Part shown: positions 49,825-59,839 of the stretch, one piece after another
Numbering within the stretch: position 1 is the stretch's first letter
How the letters are laid out: every line of letters starts with the position of its first letter
Source: Maea johnstoni
Taxonomy: Eukaryota; Annelida; Polychaeta; Spionida; Magelonidae
Assembly: GCA_963942565.1 (NCBI GenBank)
Contig: OZ012700.1
Location: forward strand, 19,960,546-20,024,545
Direction of reading: 5' to 3'
Length of the DNA stretch: 64,000 nucleotides
The notes under the pieces: model-generated
The model's database searches: none
What the model was told of the DNA's origin: nothing
Seen by the model: the letters and a program-made list of their open reading frames with translations, nothing else
Position numbers and translations under genes: made by a program

Positions 49825-50069
49825 GCTTCTACTTCTGCTACAATAGGTGTACTTTTACTTTTACTACTACTACTGCCTGCTAAAACTAGTCATCTACCGC
49901 TACTGCCTCTATTATCTATTCTGTAATCACGCCTACCTCTAATTGCTGCTGTTTCTAATACTTCTGCTATTGCAACTTTAGTTGTGCTGCTGCTGCTACT
50001 ACTTCTACTTAACTACTACTACTACTACAACTACTACTGCTACTACTACTACTACTACTACTACTGCTT

Positions 50070-50102
<33 letters not shown>

Positions 50103-50103
50103 T

Positions 50104-50161
<58 letters not shown>

Positions 50162-50199
50162 GCTTCTACTTCTGCTACAATAATGTGTACTTTTACTTT

Positions 50200-50241
<42 letters not shown>

Positions 50242-50270
50242 CTGCTAAAACTAGTCATCTACCGCTACCA
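49690..50270 (+). repeat. (CTA)n microsatellite with duplicated flank
   Basis: CTA/ACT triplets in blocks. A segment with AATTGCTGCTGTTTCTAATA and TTTAGTTGTGCTGCTG occurs at about 49731 and 49939, so a unit of about 208 bases including CTA tracts was duplicated. Confidence 0.95.
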
Positions 50271-50435
50271 CCTCTATTACCTATTCTGTAATTACGCGTA
50301 CCTCTTATTGCTAATCTACCAAATGATTATTGGGGAAATTCGCCCACCCCCGATTCATCCAAGGACACATTTCACCAAAAGTCGGCCACTAAGTAAATTT
50401 CATTGATAAAAGAAATAAACATTTAGATTTCCAAA

Positions 50436-51235
50436 GTTTGCGATTGATTTTAGATTATTAACAATCGTTTCTAGTGCCCATATCCGCCAAAAGACGATCG
50501 GTGCGAAACCAGAAGTAGGTGACGCATTTCTGCGTGTAGAGTGGAATACAGCTTGGGCGGCGCCATTTCGAAATGAGACTTGTCAACAACTTGAACAAGT
50601 ATAACATTCAATGCGTAATTGACGTGCGGCAGCAAGAATAAACAAGTAAACAACATACAAGGGAGGCAAGTTACTTTACAAGTATATATAGCAGAGGAAT
50701 GACAAGTCAGGTAGGTGGACAATAATGATTTTGTGGGGGAAAATTGTGTTCTTGTTCACAAAGTTAGCGATCTATTTTCCATCTAGCTTTCGTTTCAATT
50801 CAATTGACAATTGATAATATCGGCCAAAGTGAAAGACATGTTTAAACTCACGAAGTTTCCGATTGATTTTAGATTATAAACTAACATTTCTAGTGTCCCT
50901 ATATCTGCCAAAACGCACCGGCTCCAAAACCGGAAGTAAACACATCGATCTCATGGGCTGCGCCAGTTTGTACAATTCAATGCTTAATTAGGCGTGCGGC
51001 AGCAGGAATAAACAAGTAAACAACATACAAGGGAGGCAAGTTACTTTATTAGTATATATAGCAGAGGAATGACAATTAAGTCAGGTAGGTGGACAATAAG
51101 GGTTTTGTGGGGAAAAATAATATTCTTGTGTACGAAGTTAGCGAGCGATTTTCAGTTCCATCTACATGTAGCTTTCGTTTCAATTGATGATATCGACGAA
51201 TCTCGGCCACAGTGTCTGACATTTGATTGCTATTT
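50436..51235 (+). repeat. Tandem duplication, 418-bp unit, with TATA-like motif
   Basis: Copy 1 starts at about 50436 and copy 2 at about 50854; both begin with GATTGATTTTAGATTAT. Each contains AAACAAGTAAACAACATACA, AGGGAGGCAAGTTACTTTA and AGTATATATAGCAGAGGAAT, the last resembling a TATA box, then AGTCAGGTAGGTGGACAATA. No plus-strand gene follows. Confidence 0.85.
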
Positions 51236-51314
51236 TCAGTAAATTTCGGCCACCATCAGCCAACGAAAATCGTAATTAATAAAAAGTGTCCGAGATTTGC
51301 GAGAATTTACGGTA
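51180..51314. mobile_element. MITE family E fragment
   Basis: AAATTTCGGCCACCATCAGC and GTGTCCGAGATTTGCGAGAA, ending TTTACGGTAG. The left terminus is eroded or replaced by the duplicated unit. Confidence 0.55.
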
Positions 51315-51326
51315 GGCATATGTTGG

Positions 51327-51612
51327 TTAACCCATTCATGCTTAAGAGTTCCTCCGGGTATTATCGTCTGGAGAGTTGTTTCTAATGTCCTGATTAACAT
51401 TTCTATATCAAATATTTTCCTTATAACACGTTTGCCTGCAAGATTACATGCTGAGACTATTTTCATCCAAAGCACAAGAACACATTTTTTTGATAACCAT
51501 CTAAACCCTGTCATGTTGGTATTCATTAGCTAATAAGGTTTCAGTCATTATTTTAGGTTTTTTGCATCATTTTTGTTTTTGCCAAATAAGCCACCAGCAG
51601 CATAAGGGTTAA
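51327..51612. mobile_element. Partial MITE B joined to partial MITE A
   Basis: B begins TTAACCCATTCATGCTTAAG (51327). It loses its right part at CCTGCAAGATTACATGCTGA, where a reverse A takes over and runs to CAGCATAAGGGTTAA (51612). Confidence 0.75.
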
Positions 51613-51614
51613 AT

Positions 51615-51840
51615 TACAATTTGTGCTCACAGGGGTTAAGGTGAAATAAACAGGCGATAAAAAGCCTATCGCACTACGGAACTTCTTAACTAAAGCTCCC
51701 CCAAGGATGTTTGACGTGTGATATAAGATATAATCCTAGACACTAAAGAAACAATAAAGAAGTATTGTCTATGTCTATTGTCTTTTGTCCGGAACTACAC
51801 CACACTCATAGTTAGTCAACTCAGAAGGGAATGGCAACTA
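51615..51840. other. Unassigned sequence
   Basis: Nothing recognised. Confidence 0.4.
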
Positions 51841-52156
51841 TCTTTCAAATATTTTGTATAATTATTCTTCATTCCATAGTTAATGTCAAAAGTATGATAG
51901 ATCCAGATGAAAATTTCTTGAGGAACTCTTATGCTGATGCTTCTGATGCTGGGGCTACTTTTGCCCAATTCAAAAAAGGGAAATATTTATGAAAACCATC
52001 TAAAACCTGTCATGTTGGTATTCATTTAAGGTAACTCTCACCGACTACTCTCAGATGAGTACCCATGTGCCAAGCTTTCAGTCATTTTTCAGCTTTTTTA
52101 GCTTTTTTGCATCATTTTGTATTGGCCGAATTACCCACCAGCAGCATAAGGGTTAA
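51841..52156 (-). mobile_element. Partial MITE B joined to MITE A
   Basis: B sequence in reverse (CAACTATCTTTCAAATATTT, GAGGAACTC) meets a reverse A copy at about 51941 (TGATGCTTCTGATGCTGGGG). The A copy ends GCATAAGGGTTAA at about 52155. Confidence 0.72.
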
Positions 52157-52172
52157 ATTAAGTATTAATGGG

Positions 52173-52384
52173 TTAACCCTTCTAATGCTGGGTCTACTTT
52201 CATCCAAAGCACAAGAACCCAAAAATTGTAAAGCATCTAAACCCTGTCATGTTGGTACTCATTGGATAGCTCTCGCTGAGTACTTTCAGATGAGTACCAG
52301 TATGCCAGGGTTTCAGTCATTTTTCAGCTTTTTTTGCATCATTTTATTATGGCCAAATTAGCCACCAGCAGCATAAGGGTTAAG
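52173..52384 (-). mobile_element. MITE family A, full length
   Basis: TTAACCCTTCTAATGCTGGG to CAGCATAAGGGTTAA. A B-like GTATTAATGGGTTAA immediately precedes it, so it probably sits at the end of a lost B copy. Confidence 0.85.
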
Positions 52385-52439
52385 CAGTGAAGGGGGCATA
52401 TGAATAACCCAACAACATTTATCTTGGATAATTAACACT

Positions 52440-52800
52440 GCCTTCCGACTGTCTCCTGCGCATCCTCTCTGCAGTAGCCATCAAGTATCTGCCACCAATT
52501 ACTACCGAAGCAGGCAACTTACATTTTACCACTGATTAGCAGTACACCTAATTTCCCAATTTGAAACAATAAATACTGGTAATTGTGTTGCAGCAATGCT
52601 AATTTCAGCTCTGCGCACATCCTACCGTCACCAACTTGCTCTCAGAGGTGACTGGATGATTTCTCGATTAGCGATGCCAGTTACTCAAGTCATTAGAGGC
52701 TCGGCAGGCGGGGGAAATCTGCTGATGAATATTTAAATTGTTTCCTGCTTTTTCGTACCACGGGAAGTTCAGACTGAGCATAAAACGTTTGCGTTCATCA
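52440..52800. other. Unique, GC-balanced stretch; possible regulatory sequence
   Basis: Non-repetitive with mixed composition (AGGTGACTGGATGATTTCTC, GATGCCAGTTACTCAAGTC, TGCTGATGAATATTTAAATT). No reading frame or known element. It stands out from the repeats on both sides, which is all the evidence there is. Confidence 0.3.
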
Positions 52801-52879
52801 GGATTGGGCAGTATAAGTCAGTTTATAGTGAAGAGACGTAGCCAGAGAAGGTGATTCTTCAATGGCTGCTAATACATGT

Positions 52880-53199
52880 GGACAAAGTAGCTCAGTTGGT
52901 TAGGTGTCAGACTAGTAATCAGAGGGTCGCTGGTTCGATTCCCGGCCACTCCAGGCACTTTGGTCGTTCTTGGGCAAGACAGTTTATTCCATATTGCTTC
53001 AGTCTACCCAGCTGCAAAATGGGTACCTAGCATAAATAAGGCAGTGCTTAGAGTGTGTGCGCTATATGCTGCCAGTTGCTCTGGAATATCCCCCGGGGGA
53101 TTGAAATGGTTTCTGAAAATACAGTGCCTGCTAGGGGAGGAAGGTCGTGTGAGCACTTTGGTGGATACAAGACTATAAACCGAATACCTTTACCTTTAC
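52880..53199 (+). mobile_element. SINE-1 copy
   Basis: GGACAAAGTAGCTCAGTTGG, B-box GGTTCGATTCC, TGGGTACCTAGCATAAATAA, GCTCTGGAATATCCCCCGGG and the tail CCTTTACCTTTAC. This copy has the best preserved B box of the four. Confidence 0.9.
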
Positions 53200-53224
53200 A
53201 AGCAACCCATTTGAACCCACAGAG

Positions 53225-53580
53225 TGGGAAACTATGTCAACTTGTATCCAAGCAAACTTGCAACCAAGCAAAATCCTAACCAAGCAAACCTAGCCGTATC
53301 TAAGCAAACTTGTATCCAAGCAAACTCGTATCCAAGCAAAGCTTGTATCCAAGCAATGCTGTATCCAAGCAATCATGTAACCAAGCAAGTTGTATCCAAG
53401 CAACCTTGTATCCAAGAAAAAATTATATTCAAGCAAACTTTTATCCAAGCAAACTTGTAACAAAACAAAGTTGTATCCAAACACTCGTAACCAAGCAACC
53501 TTGTAAACAAGCAAACTTGTATCCAAGTCTACTCATATCCAAGAAAACTTGTATCAAAGCAGCTTTGTGCCCATGCACAA
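53225..53580 (+). repeat. 16-bp minisatellite, about 22 units
   Basis: Degenerate TTGTATCCAAGCAAAC units, with lengths varying from 14 to 17 bases. It starts close to the SINE-1 tail. Confidence 0.88.
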
Positions 53581-53626
53581 AGTAAAGAGAAAATGGTTTC
53601 TCTATTGTCCTATCAAATCATTAAAA

Positions 53627-53856
53627 TTAACCCATTCACACTCAGAGTTCCTCTAGAAAGTGTCGTCTGCTACTCTCATACTTTTGAAAATAACTTGTGA
53701 ATAAAGCGAAAGTTCACAAAATATTTGAAGAGGAGTTGTTGTTTGACTTCTGATCAACAATCCTCCTTCAAATGTTTTCAAGAAAATGACTTTGTAAGTA
53801 AAATATTTCCAAAATTGTCAGGCCTCTTTTGGCCGCTCTGAGTGTAAATGGGTTAA
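53627..53856 (+). mobile_element. MITE family B, full length (reference copy)
   Basis: TTAA at 53627-53630 and 53853-53856. Termini CCCATTCACACTCAGAG and CTCTGAGTGTAAATGGG are inverted repeats. Subterminal GTCGTCTGCTACTCTCATAC, internal ATATTTGAAGAGGAGTTG, and CAGGCCTCTTTTGGCCGC near the right. TTAA targets with CCC...GGG ends are typical of the piggyBac group. No reading frame. Confidence 0.9.
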
Positions 53857-53956
53857 ACAAACATTGATCTCTAAATTATGTTTTATCCTTGTGAATATTG
53901 AACAAAACTATATTATTATGAACAAACTGGTGATAATTACGGATGCTGTAAATATC

Positions 53957-54395
53957 TTAACCCTTTACTGCCGAGAATTTTCCTGACAAGTGTCGACTTG
54001 GGGCCATCAGTGACACGTATGAAAATAAATCAGGCATAAAGCAAGAGTTCCAAAGACATTTAACCCATTCACACTCAGAGTTTCTCTAGAAAGTATCGTC
54101 TGCTACTTTCATACTTTTGAAAATAACTTGGGAATAAAGGAAAAGTTCTCAAAATGTTTGAAGGGGAGTTGTTGTTTGACCACTGGTTAACATTTCTCCT
54201 TCAAATAATTTCTAAAAAATGCTTTTGTTAGAAAAATATCTCCAAAATCGTCAGGACTGTTTTGGCCGCTGTGAGCATTAATGGGTTAAAAGAGAGTTGG
54301 TTTGCTAAACTTGCCGTTTATATCTCCCTTCAGAAAGAAGCTTTGTAAGTGTAATTTAACCAATTTTTGCCTTTTTAGGCTGCTCTGAGCATGAA
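53957..54395 (+). mobile_element. Older MITE family B, split by a second B
   Basis: The left part (TAACCCTTTACTGCCGAGAA to GAGTTCCAAAGACA) and the right part (AAGAGAGTTGGTTTGC to GGCTGCTCTGAGCATGAAT) together make one diverged B copy. The insert at 54060-54289 separates them. Confidence 0.82.
54060..54289 (+). mobile_element. MITE family B nested in another B
   Basis: TTAA at 54060-54063 and 54286-54289. The interior is close to the copy at 53627. The host sequence, ACAT-TTAA-AAGAGAG, lines up with the B core ATATTTGAAGGAGAG, so the target TTAA was an internal site. Confidence 0.9.
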
Positions 54396-54605
54396 TATGT
54401 CAACCAATTTCCATTTGGAGTATGCTCACAGCGATACATATCTGAACATATCTCACAAGATGGTGATATTTGAAACAAATATCTGGAAGAATGAATTCCT
54501 AGAACAACAGGAACTACATTATTCAGTCAAACATTTTTATAAACAATTTTTCTATAAGCTCATTTTCATATGTGTCAGACCATGCATGTGGTATTGGATT
54601 ATTAC

Positions 54606-55035
54606 TTAAGGCCACTCCAATTTAATTACTTGTCTTACAAGCTCTATAGGTAGGAAATGAGCCATTTTGGAATAAAAAAAAGTTGAAAAATGTTTTTTTT
54701 TTATTTACTTTATTTTTTTTAAGTCTGCCGACTAGGACTGGTAGCGAGATGTTTCTAACAGCCTATTCTCAACTAAATGAAATCAGTCAATCAATTAATC
54801 CCAGAAAGGCGGGAGATATACATCCTCAAATCTGAGGCTCTACTACAGCATTGATAAATTCCTCTAGTTGATTGAATCACCCTTACAATGAATATTCTTA
54901 AAACTTGCACTTTTTTTTGGAGTCTGACAGAAAATTTCCAAACCAACAAAGTCAACTTTTTTTGGGGGGGGGTCTGACAGAATTTTTTTTCCCAAAAAAG
55001 CTAGTAAGACAAGTAATTAAATTGCAGTGGCCTAA
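54606..55035. mobile_element. MITE family K, copy 2
   Basis: TTAAGGCCACTCCAATTTAA at the left and AATTAAATTGCAGTGGCCTAA at the right. It aligns along its length with 27155-27590. The interior has poly-T and a GGGGGGGG run. Confidence 0.9.
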
Positions 55036-55303
55036 CAAACATAATAACAAATATTTGAAAAGAAAATATTTTGCTCTCTTGAAAGTCACTTTCCCTAGAG
55101 ATTCATTCCAGTACTTTTCATCATTTTGGTGAAATCTCCTTAAGATATTATCCAAACAGGATCTTAATTAAGAATGGCTTCATACCGTCTCTTAGTTATG
55201 AGGAAATTGAAATGAATAAACAATTAATCAAATTCCATTTCTGACAACACACAAGGTTTATTAAGACAGATGAATTGGTTCTTGGTTGCATTTAGACTAT
55301 TAA

Positions 55304-55513
55304 CTCTTCCCATGCTGCAGACAATATCGCCTAAAGCACAAGGACACAATGATTTTTGAAAACCATCTAAACCCTTTCATGTTCGTATTCAATGGATAGC
55401 ACTCGTAGAGTACTCGTAGAGTACTATCAGATGAATAATGGTAGTCATTCTTTTTTCAGTTTTTTTTGCAAAATTTTTAAATGGCTAAATTGTATCCACC
55501 AGTAGCAAAAGGA
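55304..55513 (-). mobile_element. MITE family A, site empty in the sister duplicate
   Basis: Flanked by TTAA at 55300-55303 and 55514-55517. The duplicate has a single TTAA at 56162-56165. The copy is diverged (CTCTTCCCATGCTGCAGAC at the left). Confidence 0.82.
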
Positions 55514-55531
55514 TTAAGGGCGTAACTTTAA

Positions 55532-55736
55532 CCCTTATGCTGCTGATGACTAATTCAGCCAACACAAAATTATGCAAAAATCCTGAAAAATGACCGAAAC
55601 CCTAGCAAATGGGTACTCATCTGAGAGTACTCAACGAGAACTTTCAAATGAATACCAACATGACAGGGTTTCGATGGTTTTCAAAGATTTTAGCGTTCTT
55701 GTACTTTGGACGAATGTTGCCTCAGCATTGGAAGGG
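55532..55736 (+). mobile_element. MITE family A, reference copy with proven TTAA duplication
   Basis: 205 bases, CCCTTATGCTGCTG at the left and CAGCATTGGAAGGG at the right, between TTAA 55528-55531 and TTAA 55737-55740. The duplicate locus reads AACTTTAAGTCAGATGG, with one TTAA at 56176-56179. The ends pair over the first bases (CCCTT.../...AAGGG), and the interior carries AAACCCTGGCAAATGGGTAC and ATGAATACCAACATGACAGG. Family features fit piggyBac-type MITEs; no transposase is present. Confidence 0.92.
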
Positions 55737-55912
55737 TTAAGTCAAATGGCAGATAAATCTATTAAAATGATATAATGTTATATCTCAAATGTTTTGAAAT
55801 GTTTATTAGTGGTGATTTTCTACAAGAACAAAAGAAACTCCATATGGGCTTGGAGCTGAATTCTTCTGAAGTCCTCACTATCCTTCGAATTATTAGTCAA
55901 ATAAATATCACC

Positions 55913-56125
55913 AAACCCTCCTAATGCTGAGGCTACTTTCCTCCAAAGCACAATGCTGCAAAGATTTTTGAAAAACATGTTAACCAAATCATATTGGTAT
56001 TCATTGGATAGTTCTCGATGAGTACTCTCAGATGAGTACCCATGTGCCAAGGTTTCAGTCATTTTTCAGGTTTTTTGGCATCATTTTGTATTGGCAAAAC
56101 CAGCCACCAGTAGCATAAGGGTTAA
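55913..56125 (-). mobile_element. MITE family A, shared by both duplicates (copy 1)
   Basis: Reverse copy, AACCCTCCTAATGCTGAGGC to AGTAGCATAAGGGTTAA. It corresponds to 56351-56575 in the second duplicate, so it was present before duplication. Confidence 0.85.
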
Positions 56126-56350
56126 GGCAGAATGAATTGGTCCCTGGTTGCAATTACACCATTAAAAGTGTAACTTTAAGTCAGATGGCAAATAAATCAA
56201 TTAAAATGCTATAATATTATACCTCAAATGTTTTGCAATGGTCATTAGTGGTAATTTTCTCAAAGAACAAAAGAAACTCCATATGGGCTTGGAGCTGAAT
56301 TCTTCTCAAGTCCTGACTATCCTCCGACTTATTAGCCAAATAAATATCAC

Positions 56351-56575
56351 TAAACCCTTCCAATTTAATGCTGAGGCTACTTTCGTCCAAAGCACAATGC
56401 TGCAAAGTTTAAAAAACAAAACAAAACAAAAGAAACCTACCATGTGGGTATTCATTGGATAGCTCTTGCTGGGTACTCTCAGATGAGTACCCATGTGCCA
56501 GGATTTCTGGTATTTTTCAAGTTTTTTGCATCATTTTGCATTAGCCAAATTAGCCACCAGCAGCATTACAGTTAA
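56351..56575 (-). mobile_element. MITE family A, shared by both duplicates (copy 2)
   Basis: TAAACCCTTCCAATTTAATG to CAGCAGCATTACAGTTAA. It contains an inserted AAAACAAAACAAAACAAAAG tract. Confidence 0.85.
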
Positions 56576-56579
56576 CCGG

Positions 56580-56985
56580 CCACTCATGCCTATAGAGGCC
56601 CTAAAACTGCCAGACAAATTTGGCGATAACAATCAAAGAAAGGCATATTTTGCTAAATATTTGTCAGAGAAATGTTAATCAACTTGTAATACAACTCTCT
56701 TTTAGATATTTGAATCTATTTCTTCTTCCACTGATTCTTTGAAATTTCGTTTGGAAAATATAGGAATATTAAAAGTAACCTGAAAATGGGCCCCACCTTC
56801 AAAGCATTTTATTTTTCGGCAGCAGCAGCAGCAGGGAATTGTTGTCTAGATCTATAATAGTTTTGACAATAACTTGTTAAGTAGGATGGATCTTAAAAAT
56901 ATTTTCCTAACTATGAAGTCACCTGAGATACGCCACCAAAAAATGCCAAGCTGCCTTGGGCTGCCCCAAGCATTAATTGGTTAAA
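56580..56985. mobile_element. Decayed MITE family B pieces
   Basis: Two overlapping B remnants: CACTCATGCCTATAGAGGCC to TAGATATTTGAATC, and AATTGTTGTCTAGATCTATA to AGCATTAATTGGTTAA. The region also contains a CAG run (GCAGCAGCAGCAGCAG, about 56818). Confidence 0.55.
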
Positions 56986-57220
56986 AGGAAGGAAGGAATT
57001 GGCTGTTACATCGCTTTCAACATATTGCGACGAGACAGAAACCTGGAACCGGGAATAATTTCCCTTCTTTTTACGAATAGTTCCAAGGGGTCTTTCAGTT
57101 GCAGAAGCGCCAGAGACAGCACTCCACAATGCCACACATTTATATACAGCGACTAGGCCAACCAACTTATGGGGATCCAGCAGAGACTCAAACCTGCAAT
57201 CTCACACTTGGGATTCAGGC
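56986..57220 (-). mobile_element. SINE-3 copy, minus strand
   Basis: The plus strand shows AAGGAAGGAAGGAATTGGCT, ACATCGCTTTCAACA and CAGCAGAGACTCAAACCTGC, matching 34962-35232. A family A copy follows at 57221, where the tRNA-like head would continue, so the head is cut short. Confidence 0.8.
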
Positions 57221-57436
57221 TTAACCCTTCCAATGCTGAGGCTACTTTCGCCCAAAGCACTGTGAAGGACGCAAAGATTTTTGAAAATCATCGAAACCCT
57301 GTTGTCTTGGTATTCATTGGATAGCTCTCGCTGAGTGCTCTCAGATGAGTACACATGTACTAGGGTTTCAGCCATTATTCAGCTTTTTTGCATCATTTTG
57401 TATTGGCCAAATTAGCCACCAGCAGCATGAGGGTTG
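57221..57436 (-). mobile_element. MITE family A
   Basis: TTAACCCTTCCAATGCTGAG to CAGCAGCATGAGGGTTGA, then a B-like TGGGTTAA. Confidence 0.85.
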
Positions 57437-57439
57437 ATG

Positions 57440-57855
57440 GGTTAAAAAGCGTTTCATTATATCTTGCAGTCATGAGGAATATCCATGTATAAATGTGAGA
57501 TGGAAAAAACACATCACAAAAGGTTGGTTTGAAATAAGCTTTTATCACTGTATGGCAAATGCTATCAGAATCACTGTCCCCTATTTAGATATACATGATG
57601 AGCACAATCATCATGCATGCAGTTTTATGAAAATAAAAGGTTCTAAGAATCGTCAGTAGCTAATTATTAAGTATAGAAAAATTGCTCTATCATCATCTAT
57701 TGCCCATCAAAATGCCTTGACATTTAGGATGAAAACTGCCATCACTACAGAAGATGGATTTCACAAAATGGGTAGCCGTTGGTTTATGATGACATTCTGA
57801 TAAATGAAACAGGTGACTAAGAGATATGTCCTTCTCCACATTAAGTACATGGAGT
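57440..57855. other. Unassigned sequence
   Basis: Nothing recognised; AT-rich, no exon-like frame. Confidence 0.4.
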
Positions 57856-58490
57856 GCTTAAGCCATTAAGAGTTCCTATAGAAATTGTCGTCTGGATCTA
57901 CGCTACTTTCGACGATTGCTTATGGTCTGTCTGACTCGAGTTTGGCAATCACTTTTCCCACTTTTTTGTGACAAAACGATCGAGTTTGCCTTCCAAACTT
58001 GGCGAACCTCTTTGGAGCACTACTACGTGTATGTACAAACATACTTTTTGTCTCAGCTCCGCAAAATGTTGATTTTGCTCATTAGTTCCTATTGTAAAAT
58101 GTGCACATTGCAGACACTACAATCTCGCGTGTTTGTCTGTTGTGAACAATACAGACACGCGAGATCGTATTGTTGGCAATGGTCACATTTTACAGTGGGA
58201 CCTAATGAGCAAAATCAACATTTTGCAGAGTTGAGACAAATAATATGTTTATACATACACGTAGTAGTGCTCCTAAAATGCTGGCAAAGTTTGGATAGAA
58301 AACTCGAACGTTTTGTCACAAAAAAGTGGCAAAAGTGATTGCCAAACTCGAGTGAGACAGACTAGGAATTGAGAACGACTACACAAAATATTTGAAGGGG
58401 AGTTATTGATAGTGTTCTAATTAACATTTCTACTTCAGATATTTTCCCAACTAAGTATGCTTTAGACTGAGAGATTTCATCAAAAATTTT
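57856..58490 (+). mobile_element. MITE family B split by a snapback element
   Basis: The left part (GAGTTCCTATAGAAATTGTC, to GACGATTGCTTA) and the right part (TAGGAATTGAGAACGACTAC, AATATTTGAAGGGGAGTTAT) belong to one B copy. Intact copies read GACAATTCCTTAGGA here. Confidence 0.78.
57925..58363. mobile_element. Long snapback element with TA target
   Basis: About 440 bases forming an almost complete imperfect hairpin. CTCGAGTTTGGCAATCACTT at the left pairs with AAGTGATTGCCAAACTCGAG at the right, AAAATGTTGATTTTGCTCAT pairs with ATGAGCAAAATCAACATTTT, and the centre has GACACGCGAGAT-type pairs. TA flanks both sides. No coding potential. Confidence 0.85.
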
Positions 58491-58539
58491 CCATCATTCT
58501 GCAAGGACACATCTTTATATGGGGAAACAAAATTCTTGA

Positions 58540-59030
58540 AATATATACTTAGCAGCATTATGACAAAAACCTCTTACTCTTGCAAACGGGATGAATATTT
58601 GGGACGTCCGTTTGCTTTCCATTTGCGACGAATGTTCCTGTGCACTACTTGTGCACAAATCGTCAATCGAACATTTGTGCACAAACGGTTGACGAATATT
58701 TTGGATGTCAGTTTGCTGTCCATTTGTGCACAAACGGTTGATGAATATTTCAAACGTCCATTCGCTGTCCGTTTGTGTACAAACGGTTGACCGATATATC
58801 AGAACGAAAAGGAAAAAAAAATTCGATGAAAATCAAGAAAATAACATTTTAGGAGAATGCAAACAATTATCACAGGAAAAAAAGTCAAACTTTGGTCCGA
58901 TACGTTTGACAGCAAACGGACAGCAAACTATGTCCAATGTTTTAGTGCACAAACGGTTGCGTGGGCAGATTTATATCCGTTTGCTGTCCGAACATCGGCT
59001 GTCCGTTCGCTGTCCAAAACTCTTTGTTGT
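58540..59030. repeat. Repeats of a CAAACGG/CCGTTTG motif, direct and inverted
   Basis: About six copies of CCGTTTGTGCACAAACGGTT-like pieces with TTTGCTGTCC and its complement. In the left half units repeat every 60 bases or so; the right half (GACAGCAAACGGACAGCAAA) is inverted. It may be a MITE with internally repeated ends. Confidence 0.6.
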
Positions 59031-59037
59031 GTAACAG

Positions 59038-59340
59038 TGAACCCTGGCCTCAGGCCAGTAAATATTCCCCAAAACGGCGTTGGATCAGTCAAAAATCCTT
59101 AACTGGTCCTACAGGGCCAGTAAACATTTGGCAACATTCTTGTTAGCAAGTTTTCCCTCAAGAACATCCCAAATATTTTTTGAAATAAATGAAGATAAAA
59201 TTGATGAAAATAAATGTTGTCGGGGAATTTTATGCAATATTTCTTCTTGTTATGTTAAAGAAAAAAATGTAGGACCAGTAAAAATTTTGCAGGACAAGTA
59301 GATCCTAGTACGTGTTACTGGTCCTACAGGACATTTTGAG
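59038..59340. mobile_element. Decayed relative of the MITE at 26324-26660
   Basis: CTGGCCTCAGGCCAGTAAAT, AACTGGTCCTACAGGGCCAG and GTTACTGGTCCTACAGGAC recur in the same order. The ends are not preserved. Confidence 0.65.
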
Positions 59341-59396
59341 ACGATATCTTCTAAAGAAACTTGTAGTCAGTGTGAATGGGTCAACTACCCTAATAT

Positions 59397-59712
59397 GGGG
59401 ACAAAGTAGCTCAGTTGGTTAGGTGTCGGACTAGTAATCAGAGGGTCGCTAGTTCAATTCCCGGCCGCGCACTTTGGTCGTCCTTGGGCAAGACAGTTTA
59501 TTCCATATTGCTTCAGTCTACCCAGCTGCAAAATGGGTACCTAGCATAAATAAGGCAGTGGTAAAAATAGAGCGTGTGCGCTATATGCTGCCAGTCGCTC
59601 TGGAATATCCCCTGGTGGATTGAAATGGTTTCCGTGTGTACAGGCCTGCTAGGGGAGGAAGGTTGTGTGAGTGCTTCGGTGGATACAAGACTATAAACCG
59701 AATACCTTTACC
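59397..59712 (+). mobile_element. SINE-1 copy
   Basis: GGGGACAAAGTAGCTCAGTT, GGTTAGGTGTCGGACTAGTA, B-box-like AGTTCAATTCC, GCTCTGGAATATCCCCTGG and the tail AATACCTTTACCC. Confidence 0.9.
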
Positions 59713-59839
59713 CTAATCAAGTTTCTGGTGGCGTGCCACGCAGGCGTTGGAAGAGCCCTGTTGAGACTCACAACAGAACAGGTGTCGTTTTAATCTACTT
59801 AGCTAACGAGATGGCCCCGATAGTTGAGGCCATATGGCA

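Larger units (their letters stand above)
55258..56575 (+). repeat. Local duplication with filled and empty MITE sites
   Basis: Copy 1 (about 55258-56125) and copy 2 (about 56122-56575) share GAATTGGT..CTGGTTGCA, GTAACTTTAAGTCA, AACAAAAGAAACTCCATATG, GGCTTGGAGCTGAATTCTTC and a terminal reverse A element. Copy 1 has two extra A elements (55304-55513 and 55532-55736) that copy 2 lacks. Confidence 0.9.

Noticed and set aside
53225-53580. Frames of 78-91 codons in the 16-bp repeat
   Set aside because: Repeat artefacts on both strands.
58536-59034. Overlapping frames with repeated Cys/His (VHKRL, CAQTV)
   Set aside because: They follow the CAAACGG repeat in several frames; no zinc-finger spacing is kept and inverted copies break the pattern.
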